From NCBI RefSeq assembly GCF_000300975.2, contig NZ_AEEC02000040.1:1-47072 (forward strand): a DNA stretch of 47,072 nt, read 5' to 3'. Position 1 is the first letter of the stretch, and each line of letters begins with the position of its first letter. The position numbers were made by a program, and so were the translations under genes. The notes under the pieces are model-generated. The model was not told the DNA's origin, did not search any database, and saw only the letters and a program-made list of their open reading frames with translations. This stretch comes from Herbaspirillum frisingense GSF30 (lineage in GTDB: Bacteria > Pseudomonadota > Gammaproteobacteria > Burkholderiales > Burkholderiaceae_D). Shown in pieces: positions 25,424 to 33,679 of this stretch.

Positions 25424-26194
25424 TCAGGACACGCTATCGACCAGAGTTTCGCCGCCGGAGACTTCCACCACGGTGCCGGTGACGTAGGGATTGGTCATCA
25501 GGAACAGGGCGGCGTGGCCGATGTCCTCGGCGCGGCCGACGCGGCGGGCCGGGAATGCTGCGGCCACTTTCTCCTTCAGGCCGGCGCGCACCTCGGCCGG
25601 CAGGAAGCCCCACATGTCGGTATCGGTGAAGCCGGGGCGCAGGGTGTTCACGCGGGTCGGGGCCAGTTCGATGGCCAGCGCGGCCGACAAGGCTTCCACG
25701 GCTGCAAAGGCAGGTGTGACGGCCGCGAAGCCGGGCTTGGGACGTACCGCCAGGCCACCGCTGAGGAAGGTGATCGAGCCCCCGGCACGCAGCAGCGGCG
25801 CGGCATGGCGGGCACAGGCCCAGCTGCCGAGGTACTTGCCTTCCATGTAGCTGCGCGCGCCTTGCATGTCGGCGTCCATGAAACCGCCCCAGCTGCCGAT
25901 GTCGGGTGCGGCGGTCACGACCAGGTGATCGAAGGCACCGATGCCCGCGAAGGCCTGGCGTACCGAGGCTTCGTCGCGCATGTCCAGGCTGACCTGTTCG
26001 AAGTTGCCCAGGTCTGCGTGTTCCTGAATGGTCGCCACCCTCCGGCTGGCAACTACGACCTGGGCCCCCGCCGCCTGCGCTGCCTGCGCAATGCCCAGGC
26101 CGATGCCGCTCTTGCCGCCGACCACCACCACCTTCTTGCCGGCGAGGTTCAGGGAGGGGGCTGCAGCGAGGGGCTGATGTGTAGATGTGCTCAT
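25424..26194 (-). CDS. Atypical SDR protein lacking the YxxxK motif
   Basis: A 256-residue Rossmann-fold protein. The nucleotide site GGKSGIG (26-32 region) and the following SRR suggest NADP(H) binding, and the C-terminal half keeps ELAPTRVNTLRPGF. At the active site Ser145 (FLSGG) is present, but the YxxxK position reads VTPAF (159-163), so both catalytic residues are missing, and the NNAG block reads TAAPD. A subgroup of SDR proteins with such changes exists; they may bind a cofactor without classical catalysis. ATG 26194 has GAGGAG at 8 nt spacing. It diverges from the LysR gene at 26420, which probably controls it. Confidence 0.85.
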   Translation of the reverse strand: MSTSTHQPLAAAPSLNLAGKKVVVVGGKSGIGLGIAQAAQAAGAQVVVASRRVATIQEHADLGNFEQVSLDMRDEASVRQAFAGIGAFDHLVVTAAPDIGSWGGFMDADMQGARSYMEGKYLGSWACARHAAPLLRAGGSITFLSGGLAVRPKPGFAAVTPAFAAVEALSAALAIELAPTRVNTLRPGFTDTDMWGFLPAEVRAGLKEKVAAAFPARRVGRAEDIGHAALFLMTNPYVTGTVVEVSGGETLVDSVS

Positions 26195-26335
26195 GTTCAA
26201 TTCTCCTCAAAGGAATGTTCAGGAGGCGCCGCTATAGCGCCGGTGCCGGTCGGGAAGCCAAAGGCTGCCCGGTCAACATGAGGAAATCGTAATTCCTATC
26301 GATGGTGATGATAATCAGGCTGAATTCGATTACTC

Positions 26336-26354
26336 TTATTCCAATATGGAATAA
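26336..26354. promoter_or_regulatory. LysR-type operator in the SDR/lysR intergenic region
   Basis: TTATTCC-AATAT-GGAATAA is a perfect inverted repeat that includes a T-N11-A motif (TTCC-N5-GGAA). It lies 66 bp before the LysR start and 142 bp before the divergent SDR start, the usual position of an autoregulated LysR site. Confidence 0.6.
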
Positions 26355-26419
26355 ATCCCTGTTCGCCATCCTGATGACAGGACGAAGGCAAGGCAGGGCA
26401 ACACCGAGGAAGACGGAAG

Positions 26420-27337
26420 ATGGACAGATTTCATGAGCTGAGCGCCTTTGTCGCCGTGGTCGAGGCCGGTGGCTTCTCGGCGGCGGCGCGGCGGCTGGGC
26501 GATTCGCAGTCGGCCATCAGCAAGTCGGTCAACGCGCTGGAAAAGCGCCTGGGCGTGCAGTTATTGCAGCGGAGCACGCGCAGCGTGCGGCTGACCGAGC
26601 ACGGGCGCCAATACTACGAGCGCACCCAGCCGCTGCTGGAAGAGATGGCCCAGGCCGATGGCGAGATCATGCGCACCACGCTGGAGATCTCCGGCCCGGT
26701 GCGGGTCGCGGCGGCGGCGACCTTCGGCCGGCTGCACGTCCTGCCGCTACTGCCGGCGCTGCTGGCGCGCTACCCCGGGGTGCGGCTGGACCTGCAACTG
26801 GCCGATGGCGTCAACGACCTGCTGGCCGAGGGCATCGACCTGGCCATCCGGGTCAGTCCGGAGCGCCATCCGGATGCGGTGGTCAAGCGCATCACCAGCA
26901 GCCCGCTGGTGTGCGCCGGTTCGCGCCACTATTTCGCGCAGCACGGGGTGCCGGCCACGCCGCAGGCGCTGGCGCATCACAACTGCCTCATCTACAAGGA
27001 CATGCGTGAATGGCACTTCACCGGTCCCCAGGGGCGGTTCAGCGTGCCGGTCAGCGGCAACCTCTCGTCCAATACCGTGGAGACCATCCTCAGCGCCGTG
27101 CAGGCGGGTCTGGGCATCGGCATGTTCAATCGCGCCTCGCTGGTGGAGTCCGAGCAAGGGGCGGGGCAAGGGCGGGGCAGGGGAACGCAGCAGGACGCGG
27201 AGATCATCACCGTCCTCGATGACTTCATCGACGACACCCGCGACATCTGCCTGGTCTGGCCGCGCCGCCGCTTCATCCCGGCCCGGGTGCGGGCGGTGAC
27301 GGAGTTCTTCGCCGAGGCGCTGGCCCCGCGCCTGTAA
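26420..27337 (+). CDS. LysR-family transcriptional regulator
   Basis: A 305-residue LysR-type regulator. The helix-turn-helix FSAAARRLGDSQSAISKSVNALEKRLG and the QRSTRSVRLTEHG linker are clear. The effector domain contains SGPVRVAAAATFGR and NDLLAEGIDLAIRVS of the CrgA-like subgroup. Close to residue 245 there is a low-complexity insert (EQGAGQGRGRGTQQ) encoded by a G-run repeat, at a place where relatives usually have a short loop. The ATG is preceded by GGAAG. It is divergent from the atypical SDR gene with a palindromic operator between them, so it probably controls that gene and itself. Confidence 0.9.
   Translation: MDRFHELSAFVAVVEAGGFSAAARRLGDSQSAISKSVNALEKRLGVQLLQRSTRSVRLTEHGRQYYERTQPLLEEMAQADGEIMRTTLEISGPVRVAAAATFGRLHVLPLLPALLARYPGVRLDLQLADGVNDLLAEGIDLAIRVSPERHPDAVVKRITSSPLVCAGSRHYFAQHGVPATPQALAHHNCLIYKDMREWHFTGPQGRFSVPVSGNLSSNTVETILSAVQAGLGIGMFNRASLVESEQGAGQGRGRGTQQDAEIITVLDDFIDDTRDICLVWPRRRFIPARVRAVTEFFAEALAPRL
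27158..27183 (+). repeat. G-run repeat inside lysR (G-quadruplex motif)
   Basis: Five G-runs of 3-4 bases separated by C, CAA, C and CA. GGGCGGGGCA occurs twice (27159-27168 and 27170-27179), suggesting duplication. It encodes the Gly/Gln/Arg-rich insert of the LysR protein. Confidence 0.75.
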
Positions 27338-27399
27338 TCGCCCTTGCAATGGTTCTTCCGATGGTCCTTGCGGGCAGTCGGAAGGGGAGACGCGTTATA

Positions 27400-27415
27400 C
27401 TGTGCTTATATACAG
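27400..27415 (+). promoter_or_regulatory. LexA (SOS) box upstream of the FAN1 operon
   Basis: CTGTGCTTATATACAG has the CTG-N10-CAG form of the LexA box used by E. coli and many betaproteobacteria, with an AT-rich centre. It overlaps a possible -10 (TATACT 27396-27401) and ends 13 bp before the fan1 start codon, so LexA bound here would block transcription. Confidence 0.75.
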
Positions 27416-27428
27416 TTAAACGCCCCAG

Positions 27429-29111
27429 ATGCATCCCATGGCCGCCGTTTTGGACCCCACCCACCGTTTTTACTACCTCGGCAACTTCCAGCAGGTTCTG
27501 GACTGGCTGGCGCAGCGCTATGGCGATCTGCTGAACGCGGAAGAACGCGACTTCATCACCGGCTTCCCCGGCTTGCCGCTGGCTTCGCGCGCGCTGTTCG
27601 TGCGCATGATGATGCGTAAAGGTGAACTCTTTCGCGTCAGTAAGCTGGCCTATCCGGAGATCGATTGTTCATTGCAGGCTTTACGTGGCCTGCCAGGGGC
27701 CTGGGTCGAACACGACCCTGTGCTGAGCCTGCAGCAGTTCGCCCAGTTATCGTCCCGGGCCGAGCTGCTGGTGCAGTTCGATTCGCCGGCTTTGCGCTCG
27801 CCTGCGTGCAAGGCCCTGCGCAAGGACGCCTTGTTGTCGCTGCTGGCCGAGGATGCCGCCCACGGTCATCCGCGGCCTTTTTCGCAATGGCAGCACAAGG
27901 GCAGCGACCAGGCCGTGCGCTTGCTGAACCGGCCGCTGTGCGAACGCCTGCGGCTGATGTTCTTCGGTAACCTGCGCCAGGACTGGAGCGAATTCGTGCT
28001 GGCCGATATCGGCACCCTGCGTTATGAGCGGGTCACGCTGGGGCCGGAGGCCAGGGGTTTTCGCAGCCGTGCCGACATCGATCTCTATCTGCAGCTGCAC
28101 GCCTGTCGCCAGGCCTACGAGGCCGGCACCGCCGCGGGCAGCCTGTTGCCCATGCTGCCCCACGGCGCGTTCGACAATCCCTGGCTGGACAGCCGGCGCC
28201 AGCGATTGATGTTCCGCATCGGCCAGTTATTCGAGAAGCAGCAGGACCTGTCCCAGGCGCACGCCGTCTATGCAGGCTGCGCCTATCCGGGGGCCCGCGC
28301 GCGTGCCATCCGCGTGCTGGAAAAACTGGGCCGCTTCGGCGCCGCGCACAGCTTGCTGCGCACTGCGCAACAGTCGCCGGAAAGCGAAGCGGAGCGCCAG
28401 CATCTGGCACGCATCGCACCGCGACTGGCGCGTCAGCTGGGGCAGCCGGCACCGGGGCGGCGCCGCGCCGCTATTGTCGATCGCCTGGACCTGAACCTGC
28501 CCCGCCAGGGCGCTGCACGGGTCGAACTGGCGGTGGGCGATTACCTGCAACGGCAGCAGCCAGAGGCAGCGGTGTTCTACGTCGAGAATGTGCTGGCCAA
28601 TGCCCTGTTCGGCCTGCTGTGCTGGGAGGCCATCTTCGCTGCCATTCCTGGCGCCTTCTTTCACCCCTTCCAGCGCGAGCCGGCTGACCTCTTCAGCGCC
28701 GACTTCCATGGGCGCCGGCGTGCGCAGTTCGAGCGTTGCCTGGCACGGCTGGAGGATGGCAGCCATCGCGCCGCCATCCTGGCCACCCATGATGCCAAGG
28801 CCGGCGTGCAATCGCCCTTCGTGGCCTGGGGCGGGCTCACCCGTGAGCTGCTGGAACTGGCGCTGGACTGCATCCCGCCCTCGCACCTGCGCTTGTGGTG
28901 CCTGCGCATCCTGGAGGACGTGCGCGAGAACCGCAGCGGCTTCCCCGATCTGATCCAGTTCTGGCCGCAGCAGCGCAGCTACCGCATGATCGAAGTCAAA
29001 GGCCCCGGCGACAAGCTGCAGGACAACCAGTTGCGCTGGCTGGACTATTGCGCCCGCCACGGCATGCCGGTCTCGGTGTGCTACCTGCAGTGGGAGGCAC
29101 TGGCTGCATGA
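27429..29111 (+). CDS. fan1: Bacterial FAN1-type structure-specific nuclease (VRR-NUC)
   Basis: A 560-residue protein, close in length to Pseudomonas aeruginosa FAN1. The N-terminal half has the SAP-like segment (RKGELFRVSKLAYPEI) and a helical TPR-like middle. The C-terminal VRR-NUC domain shows the FAN1 block WEAIFAAIPGAFFHPFQREP, then GFPDLIQFW (Asp507) and EVKGPGDKLQDNQLRW (Glu522, Lys524), the complete PD-(D/E)XK active site. FAN1 cuts 5' flaps in steps and unhooks DNA interstrand crosslinks. ATG 27429 or 27438 may be used; neither has a strong ribosome binding site. It overlaps the helicase gene by 4 bases (ATGA) and sits behind a LexA-type box. Confidence 0.9.
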   Translation: MHPMAAVLDPTHRFYYLGNFQQVLDWLAQRYGDLLNAEERDFITGFPGLPLASRALFVRMMMRKGELFRVSKLAYPEIDCSLQALRGLPGAWVEHDPVLSLQQFAQLSSRAELLVQFDSPALRSPACKALRKDALLSLLAEDAAHGHPRPFSQWQHKGSDQAVRLLNRPLCERLRLMFFGNLRQDWSEFVLADIGTLRYERVTLGPEARGFRSRADIDLYLQLHACRQAYEAGTAAGSLLPMLPHGAFDNPWLDSRRQRLMFRIGQLFEKQQDLSQAHAVYAGCAYPGARARAIRVLEKLGRFGAAHSLLRTAQQSPESEAERQHLARIAPRLARQLGQPAPGRRRAAIVDRLDLNLPRQGAARVELAVGDYLQRQQPEAAVFYVENVLANALFGLLCWEAIFAAIPGAFFHPFQREPADLFSADFHGRRRAQFERCLARLEDGSHRAAILATHDAKAGVQSPFVAWGGLTRELLELALDCIPPSHLRLWCLRILEDVRENRSGFPDLIQFWPQQRSYRMIEVKGPGDKLQDNQLRWLDYCARHGMPVSVCYLQWEALAA

Positions 29112-31447
29112 GCTTTGTTGCCGCACTCTCCATGCCTCCCGCATCCGCCGCATCCACCAACGCATCCACGGTGGCGCCTGCCACGGACGAGGCGCCGCGC
29201 TACCGCGTCTCCGTGCGGGCCCTGTGCGAATTCACCGCCAAGGTCGGCGATCTGGACCTGCGCTTCACGCCCACCCCCACCGCGCAGGAGGGCATCGCCG
29301 GCCACGCCATCGTCGCCGCCCGGCGCGGTGAGCACTACCAGAGCGAGGTGGCGCTGGCGGCCGAGCATGGCTCCTTGCACGTGCGCGGTCGCGCCGACGG
29401 ATACGACCCGCAACAGCAACTGCTGGAAGAGGTCAAGACCTATCGCGGCCAGATCTCCAGCCAGCCCGAAAATCATCGACAGTTGCACTGGGCGCAGTTG
29501 CGCGTCTATGGTCACCTCATGTGCGAGAAGCTGGACCTGCCGCAGATCAGGCTGGCGCTGGTGTATTTCGAGATCGGCAGCCAGCAGGAAACCCGCTTCG
29601 AGGAGACCCGGCCCCGCGAAGAACTGGCCAGCCTCTTCGCCAGCCAGTGCGAGCGCTTTGCACGCTGGGCCGCGCAGGAACTGGCGCATCGCGCCGCCCG
29701 CGATACTGCCCTGCAGGCCCTGGCGTTTCCGCATGGAGATTTCCGGCCCGGTCAACGGCAACTGGCGGAGGCCGTGTTTCGCGCCCATCGCAGCCGCCGC
29801 TGCCTGCTGGCGCAAGCGCCGACCGGTATCGGCAAGACCCTGGGCACCCTGTTCCCGGCGCTCAAGGCGGCACCGGAGCAGCGACTGGACAAGATCCTCT
29901 TCCTCGCCGCCAAGACACCCGGCCGGCAACTGGCGCTGGACGCCGCCGCCACCCTCACGGGCAGGGATGGCCAAGGCCTGCCGCTGCGGGTGCTGGAGCT
30001 GTGCGCCCGTGACAAGGCCTGCCAGTATCCGGACCGCCTGTGCCGGGGCGACTCCTGCCCGCTGGCGCAGGGCTTCTACGACCGCCTGCCGGCAGCGCGC
30101 TCGGCCTGCCTGGAGGCTGCGCTGCTGGACCGCCAGCGGCTGCAGGAGATCGCCCTGGCGCACCAGGTCTGCCCCTACTACCTGGGCAGCGAGATGACGC
30201 GCTGGAGCGATCTGATCGTCAGCGACTATAACTACTGGTTCGACGGCGGTGCCATGCTGCACGCGATGGCACAGGCCCATGAATGGCGCGTCAGCGTGCT
30301 GGCCGATGAGGCGCATAACCTGGTGGCCCGCGCCCGCAGCATGTACAGCGCCCAGTTGAGCCGCGCCGGCCTGCGCGCGGCACGGGCGGTGGCACCCCCC
30401 GCCGTGGCACGGCCGCTGCAGCAGCTGGCGCGTGCCTGGACCACGGCGACCAAGGGCGCGGATCTGCCGTATCAGGTGCTGGAGGCGCCACCGGCGCGCC
30501 TGGTCGATGCCCTGAGCAATTGCATCGCCACCCTCAACGACTACCTGGCCCAGGTGGCGGTGCCGCTGGAGCCGGCCCTGCGCGATTTTCATTTCGATGC
30601 CATGGCCTTCGTCCGGCTGGCCGAGTCCTTCGGCCCGCATTCGCTGTTCGACCTGACGCGCCACGACCAGCGTGACAACCTGCTGTGCATCCGCAATGTG
30701 GTGCCGGCGCCTTTCCTGGGGCCGCGCTTTGCCTTTGCGCAGTCGACCACACTGTTTTCGGCCACGCTGGCACCCTGGCATTATTTCGCCGACCTGCTGG
30801 GCATGCCGCCGTCGACCGCCTGGATCGATGTCGATTCTCCATTCCGCGCCAGCCAGTTGCAGGTACGGGTGGCGCGCGAGATCTCCACCACCTGGCAGCG
30901 TCGCGCCGCGTCCATCGACCCCATCTGCGCCCTGATGGCGCAGCAGTACCGGCAGCAGCCGGGCAACTACCTGGCCTTCTTTTCCAGCTTCGACTATCTG
31001 CAGCAGGCCCGCGATGCGCTGAATCGACAGCATCCCGACATTCCCACCTGGCAACAGTCGCCGCGCATGGCCGAAAGCGAGCGTGATGCCTTCCTGGCGC
31101 GTTTTGCCTGCGGCGGGCGGGGCATCGGCTTTGCCGTGCTGGGTGGTTCCTTCGGCGAGGGCGTGGACCTGCCGGGCGAGCGTCTCATCGGCGCCTTCGT
31201 CGCCACGCTCGGCCTGCCGCAGTTCAATCCGGTCAATGAACAATTGCGCGAACGCATGCAGACCCTGTTCGGTGCCGGCTACGACTACACCTATCTCTAT
31301 CCCGGACTGCAGAAAGTGGTGCAGGCGGCAGGGCGCGTCATCCGCACCGAAACCGATCAGGGCACGGTCTGGCTGATCGACCAGCGCTTCGCCCGCCCGG
31401 AAGTCCGGGCCCTGTTGCCAGGCTGGTGGCAGGTGGGGCAGGGGTAG
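29108..31447 (+). CDS. PD-(D/E)XK nuclease-XPD/DinG-type helicase fusion
   Basis: A 779-residue protein. Residues about 40-170 resemble a RecB/Cas4-like PD-(D/E)XK domain: GRADG (Asp97), EEVKTY (Glu108, Lys110) and a downstream Q-x-x-YGHLM helix. A superfamily 2 Rad3/XPD helicase follows: APTGIGKT (237-244), a Cys-rich segment with C299, C305, C312, C317 and C355 (CPYY) able to hold a 4Fe-4S cluster, DEAH (400-403), LFSATLAP, GGSFGEGVDLPG and QAAGRVIR. Such helicases move 5' to 3'. The ATG overlaps the fan1 stop codon (ATGA), so the two are coupled and probably act on the same DNA damage. The N-terminal nuclease assignment rests on motifs only. Confidence 0.88.
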   Translation: MSFVAALSMPPASAASTNASTVAPATDEAPRYRVSVRALCEFTAKVGDLDLRFTPTPTAQEGIAGHAIVAARRGEHYQSEVALAAEHGSLHVRGRADGYDPQQQLLEEVKTYRGQISSQPENHRQLHWAQLRVYGHLMCEKLDLPQIRLALVYFEIGSQQETRFEETRPREELASLFASQCERFARWAAQELAHRAARDTALQALAFPHGDFRPGQRQLAEAVFRAHRSRRCLLAQAPTGIGKTLGTLFPALKAAPEQRLDKILFLAAKTPGRQLALDAAATLTGRDGQGLPLRVLELCARDKACQYPDRLCRGDSCPLAQGFYDRLPAARSACLEAALLDRQRLQEIALAHQVCPYYLGSEMTRWSDLIVSDYNYWFDGGAMLHAMAQAHEWRVSVLADEAHNLVARARSMYSAQLSRAGLRAARAVAPPAVARPLQQLARAWTTATKGADLPYQVLEAPPARLVDALSNCIATLNDYLAQVAVPLEPALRDFHFDAMAFVRLAESFGPHSLFDLTRHDQRDNLLCIRNVVPAPFLGPRFAFAQSTTLFSATLAPWHYFADLLGMPPSTAWIDVDSPFRASQLQVRVAREISTTWQRRAASIDPICALMAQQYRQQPGNYLAFFSSFDYLQQARDALNRQHPDIPTWQQSPRMAESERDAFLARFACGGRGIGFAVLGGSFGEGVDLPGERLIGAFVATLGLPQFNPVNEQLRERMQTLFGAGYDYTYLYPGLQKVVQAAGRVIRTETDQGTVWLIDQRFARPEVRALLPGWWQVGQG

Positions 31448-32188
31448 CGCAACTGCTTCCCCGTCCACTTTCTGTTCTGCTTCCTCTTCAGCTTCACCTC
31501 CCGTCTCCTCCGTGGTCCACTTGTTGCTTGATTGTCACGCAATTGGATTAAGTCACGACAGCGCAGCATGTCGCCCCGACAATCCGGGTTGTGCTTGATC
31601 AGCCTCTATCAGGTTTTTCCCGAGTGACAAGTTTTTGGGATCGCATACGATAGCGTTGCGTTTTCCGCCGCCGGTGACGACGCGCCGCCAGCACATCGGT
31701 CGCCCGGGCGCCAAAGCAGGCGCTCAATGAAATGTTGTTCATCTGCAGTCGGAAATTTGTGAGCGGTGTGCAGGTAGATGTGCCAAATCTGCGACGGATT
31801 TAATTGCAAAGTGTCACTAATAGGCGACAAGAGCATTGCGAGAAAGATAAGATGCTGACCTCGTCCTTCAGCATTTCCTACCGGGAACTGAACAGCTTTT
31901 TAACGAAATTTTTCAACTTTTGGTCAATTGAAGGTTGCGATATCAGGATTTGTTTGTTTTAATGACAACTCTGAAATGTGGTCGTTTTTATAACATTTCT
32001 TCATCCTGGCCCATGGGGACTTCTTCGCAGCACGCGAAGGAAAGTGACCGCCGACAGAGCGGAACGATGCATATAGCCAACCAATGGCGAAAATTGAGAA
32101 GTTTTGGCGATTTTTAACAAGGTTTAGGGCAGGTCCGATGCCTCTGGTCAAAAGCCGGCACCCGTGATCCTGAGCAGGGAGTAAAGAA
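31448..32188 (+). promoter_or_regulatory. Long regulatory leader upstream of the cellulose operon
   Basis: 741 bp without a convincing gene. From about 31,740 to 32,120 it is clearly richer in A/T than its surroundings. A hairpin CTTCGC-AGCAC-GCGAAG (32024-32040 region) and a second one (CCGC...GCGG, 32049-32063) lie near 32,020-32,065. TATAAC near 31990 is a possible -10. GGGAGT before the ATG at 32189 is a good ribosome binding site. I searched by eye for a c-di-GMP riboswitch core and did not find it. The promoter of the whole bcs/wss operon must lie here. Confidence 0.45.
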
Positions 32189-33679
32189 ATGGGAAACGAT
32201 ATCTCCAACTTGCTGAGCAAGTTCGGGGCAACGGTGGATGGCTATCTCGAAATCGAGGCCGCGATCGACTACAAGGAGCCGGTGCGCAAGCCCGCTGCGC
32301 CCAAGGTGGTGGTCGAGGCTGCGCCCGCAGTCCAGCAGCAGGCTGAACGGGTGGCCGAGCAGGTGGCACAGGCAGCCCAGGCGGCCCCGGCCGTGGTCAA
32401 GAGCGTGCCGCCCATCGTGGTGGCCAAGTCGGTGGCGCCCCAGCAGCGTATCGAACCCGTGATGGAACCGGTGGTGGATGTGGATGTGGCGGCGGCCAAG
32501 GTCGAGGCCCCTGTTTCGGCACCGCATCCGGCCCCCATGGCGGCCATGGTCTCGTCGACCCTGGCGCCAGCGTCCAGCCCCTTGCCTGCGGAAATCCCGG
32601 CGCAGCCACAAGTTCAAGCTGAAGCTGAAGCTGAAGTTCAAGTTCAAGCCCGATCGGATTCGCCCGAGCCCCAGCCGGCCGACGCCGCCCTGGTCACGCG
32701 TGAGGCCATCGCGCCCGCGCCGGCACCCCTGGCGGCTGCGCTGGTGACAGCGACCGCTCCGGCCGTGATGCCCACGGTGGTGGCGGATGCCGCCGTCCCT
32801 TCCATGCTGCGTTCGCTGCTGGGTGAAGTCGCCCAGCAGCGTCAGTCCAAACAGACAGCCGGCGCCAACAAGGTGCTGGCCAGCCTGACACCCTCCACGC
32901 CGGCCCAGGTCATTGCCATCGTCTCGCCCAAGGGCGGGGTGGGAAAGACCACCCTGTGCTCGGCCCTGGCCTGCGCGCTGGCGCGGCACGGCCGGGTGAT
33001 CGCCATCGATCTCGATCCCCAGAATGCCCTGCAGTACCACCTGGGCGTGAGTGTATTGCCCGAACCCGGCAGCGCCGGTCCGGCGCCCGCTGCGATCCAC
33101 GCCGAGGCGCCCGACTGGCGCGCCACCTGGCGCGACGGCAGCGCCGGCACCAAGGTGGTCACCCATGACGTGGTGGCGCACCAGGGCGAGGCCGGGATTG
33201 CCCGGCAGATGGCACTCGATCCGCAATGGCTGACGCGTCAGCTGCAGGCCATGGACCTGCAGCCGGGCGACGTGGTCATGCTGGACCTGCCGGCCGGGCA
33301 GAGCGCCTACTTCGACCAGGCTTTGCAAGCGGCCGACCAGGTGGTGGCGGTGGTGACGCCCGATGCCGGTTCCTTCCTGGCGCTGGAACATATGCGCCAG
33401 GCCCTGCATGGCCGCAACAACTGCCGCTACATCGTCAACAAGTACAACGCCGCCCGTACCTTCAGCCAGGACATGCTGGAAGTCCTCAAGCGCTGGATGG
33501 GGTCGCGCCTGGCCGGCGTGATCGCACTGGACCACGCCATCAGCGAAGGCCTGGCCTACGGCTTCAATCCGCTGATCAAGGCCGGGCATTCGCCCGCCTA
33601 TGAGCAGCTCCGGACCATCAGCGAGCAATTGCACGCCGAGGTCGTCAAATCCGCCCTCGCAGGTGGACGCGCATCATGA
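32189..33679 (+). CDS. bcsQ: Cellulose synthesis MinD-like ATPase BcsQ with BcsP/BcsR-like N-terminus
   Basis: A 496-residue protein of three parts. Residues 1-25 (DISNLLSKFGATVDGYLEIE) resemble the short conserved block of BcsP/BcsR proteins. Residues about 30-235 are a low-complexity Ala/Pro/Val/Glu/Gln linker. Residues 240-490 are a ParA/MinD-type ATPase with KGGVGKTT at 248-255, DLDPQNALQYHLG and DLPAGQ. BcsQ/WssA is needed for cellulose secretion and polar placement of the synthase in other bacteria, and BcsR partners BcsQ in enterobacteria, so the fusion fits. It is the first gene of the operon; its stop codon overlaps the bcsA start (ATGA). Confidence 0.88.
   Translation: MGNDISNLLSKFGATVDGYLEIEAAIDYKEPVRKPAAPKVVVEAAPAVQQQAERVAEQVAQAAQAAPAVVKSVPPIVVAKSVAPQQRIEPVMEPVVDVDVAAAKVEAPVSAPHPAPMAAMVSSTLAPASSPLPAEIPAQPQVQAEAEAEVQVQARSDSPEPQPADAALVTREAIAPAPAPLAAALVTATAPAVMPTVVADAAVPSMLRSLLGEVAQQRQSKQTAGANKVLASLTPSTPAQVIAIVSPKGGVGKTTLCSALACALARHGRVIAIDLDPQNALQYHLGVSVLPEPGSAGPAPAAIHAEAPDWRATWRDGSAGTKVVTHDVVAHQGEAGIARQMALDPQWLTRQLQAMDLQPGDVVMLDLPAGQSAYFDQALQAADQVVAVVTPDAGSFLALEHMRQALHGRNNCRYIVNKYNAARTFSQDMLEVLKRWMGSRLAGVIALDHAISEGLAYGFNPLIKAGHSPAYEQLRTISEQLHAEVVKSALAGGRAS
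32609..32650 (+). repeat. Hexanucleotide repeat in the bcsQ linker
   Basis: Seven tandem hexamers of the form (C/G)AAG(C/T)(T/C) encode alternating Gln/Glu and Val/Ala. The repeat sits in the unstructured linker between the BcsP/R-like block and the ATPase, where length change would be tolerated. Confidence 0.7.

Noticed and set aside
31770..31800. Possible sigma-54 promoter (TTGGCAC...TGC) on the minus strand
   Set aside because: Spacing between the GG and GC elements is 11 instead of 10, and no leftward gene follows it.
32010..32080. Possible c-di-GMP riboswitch before bcsQ
   Set aside because: Two hairpins are present, but the conserved GEMM core and the tetraloop-receptor bases are not recognisable.
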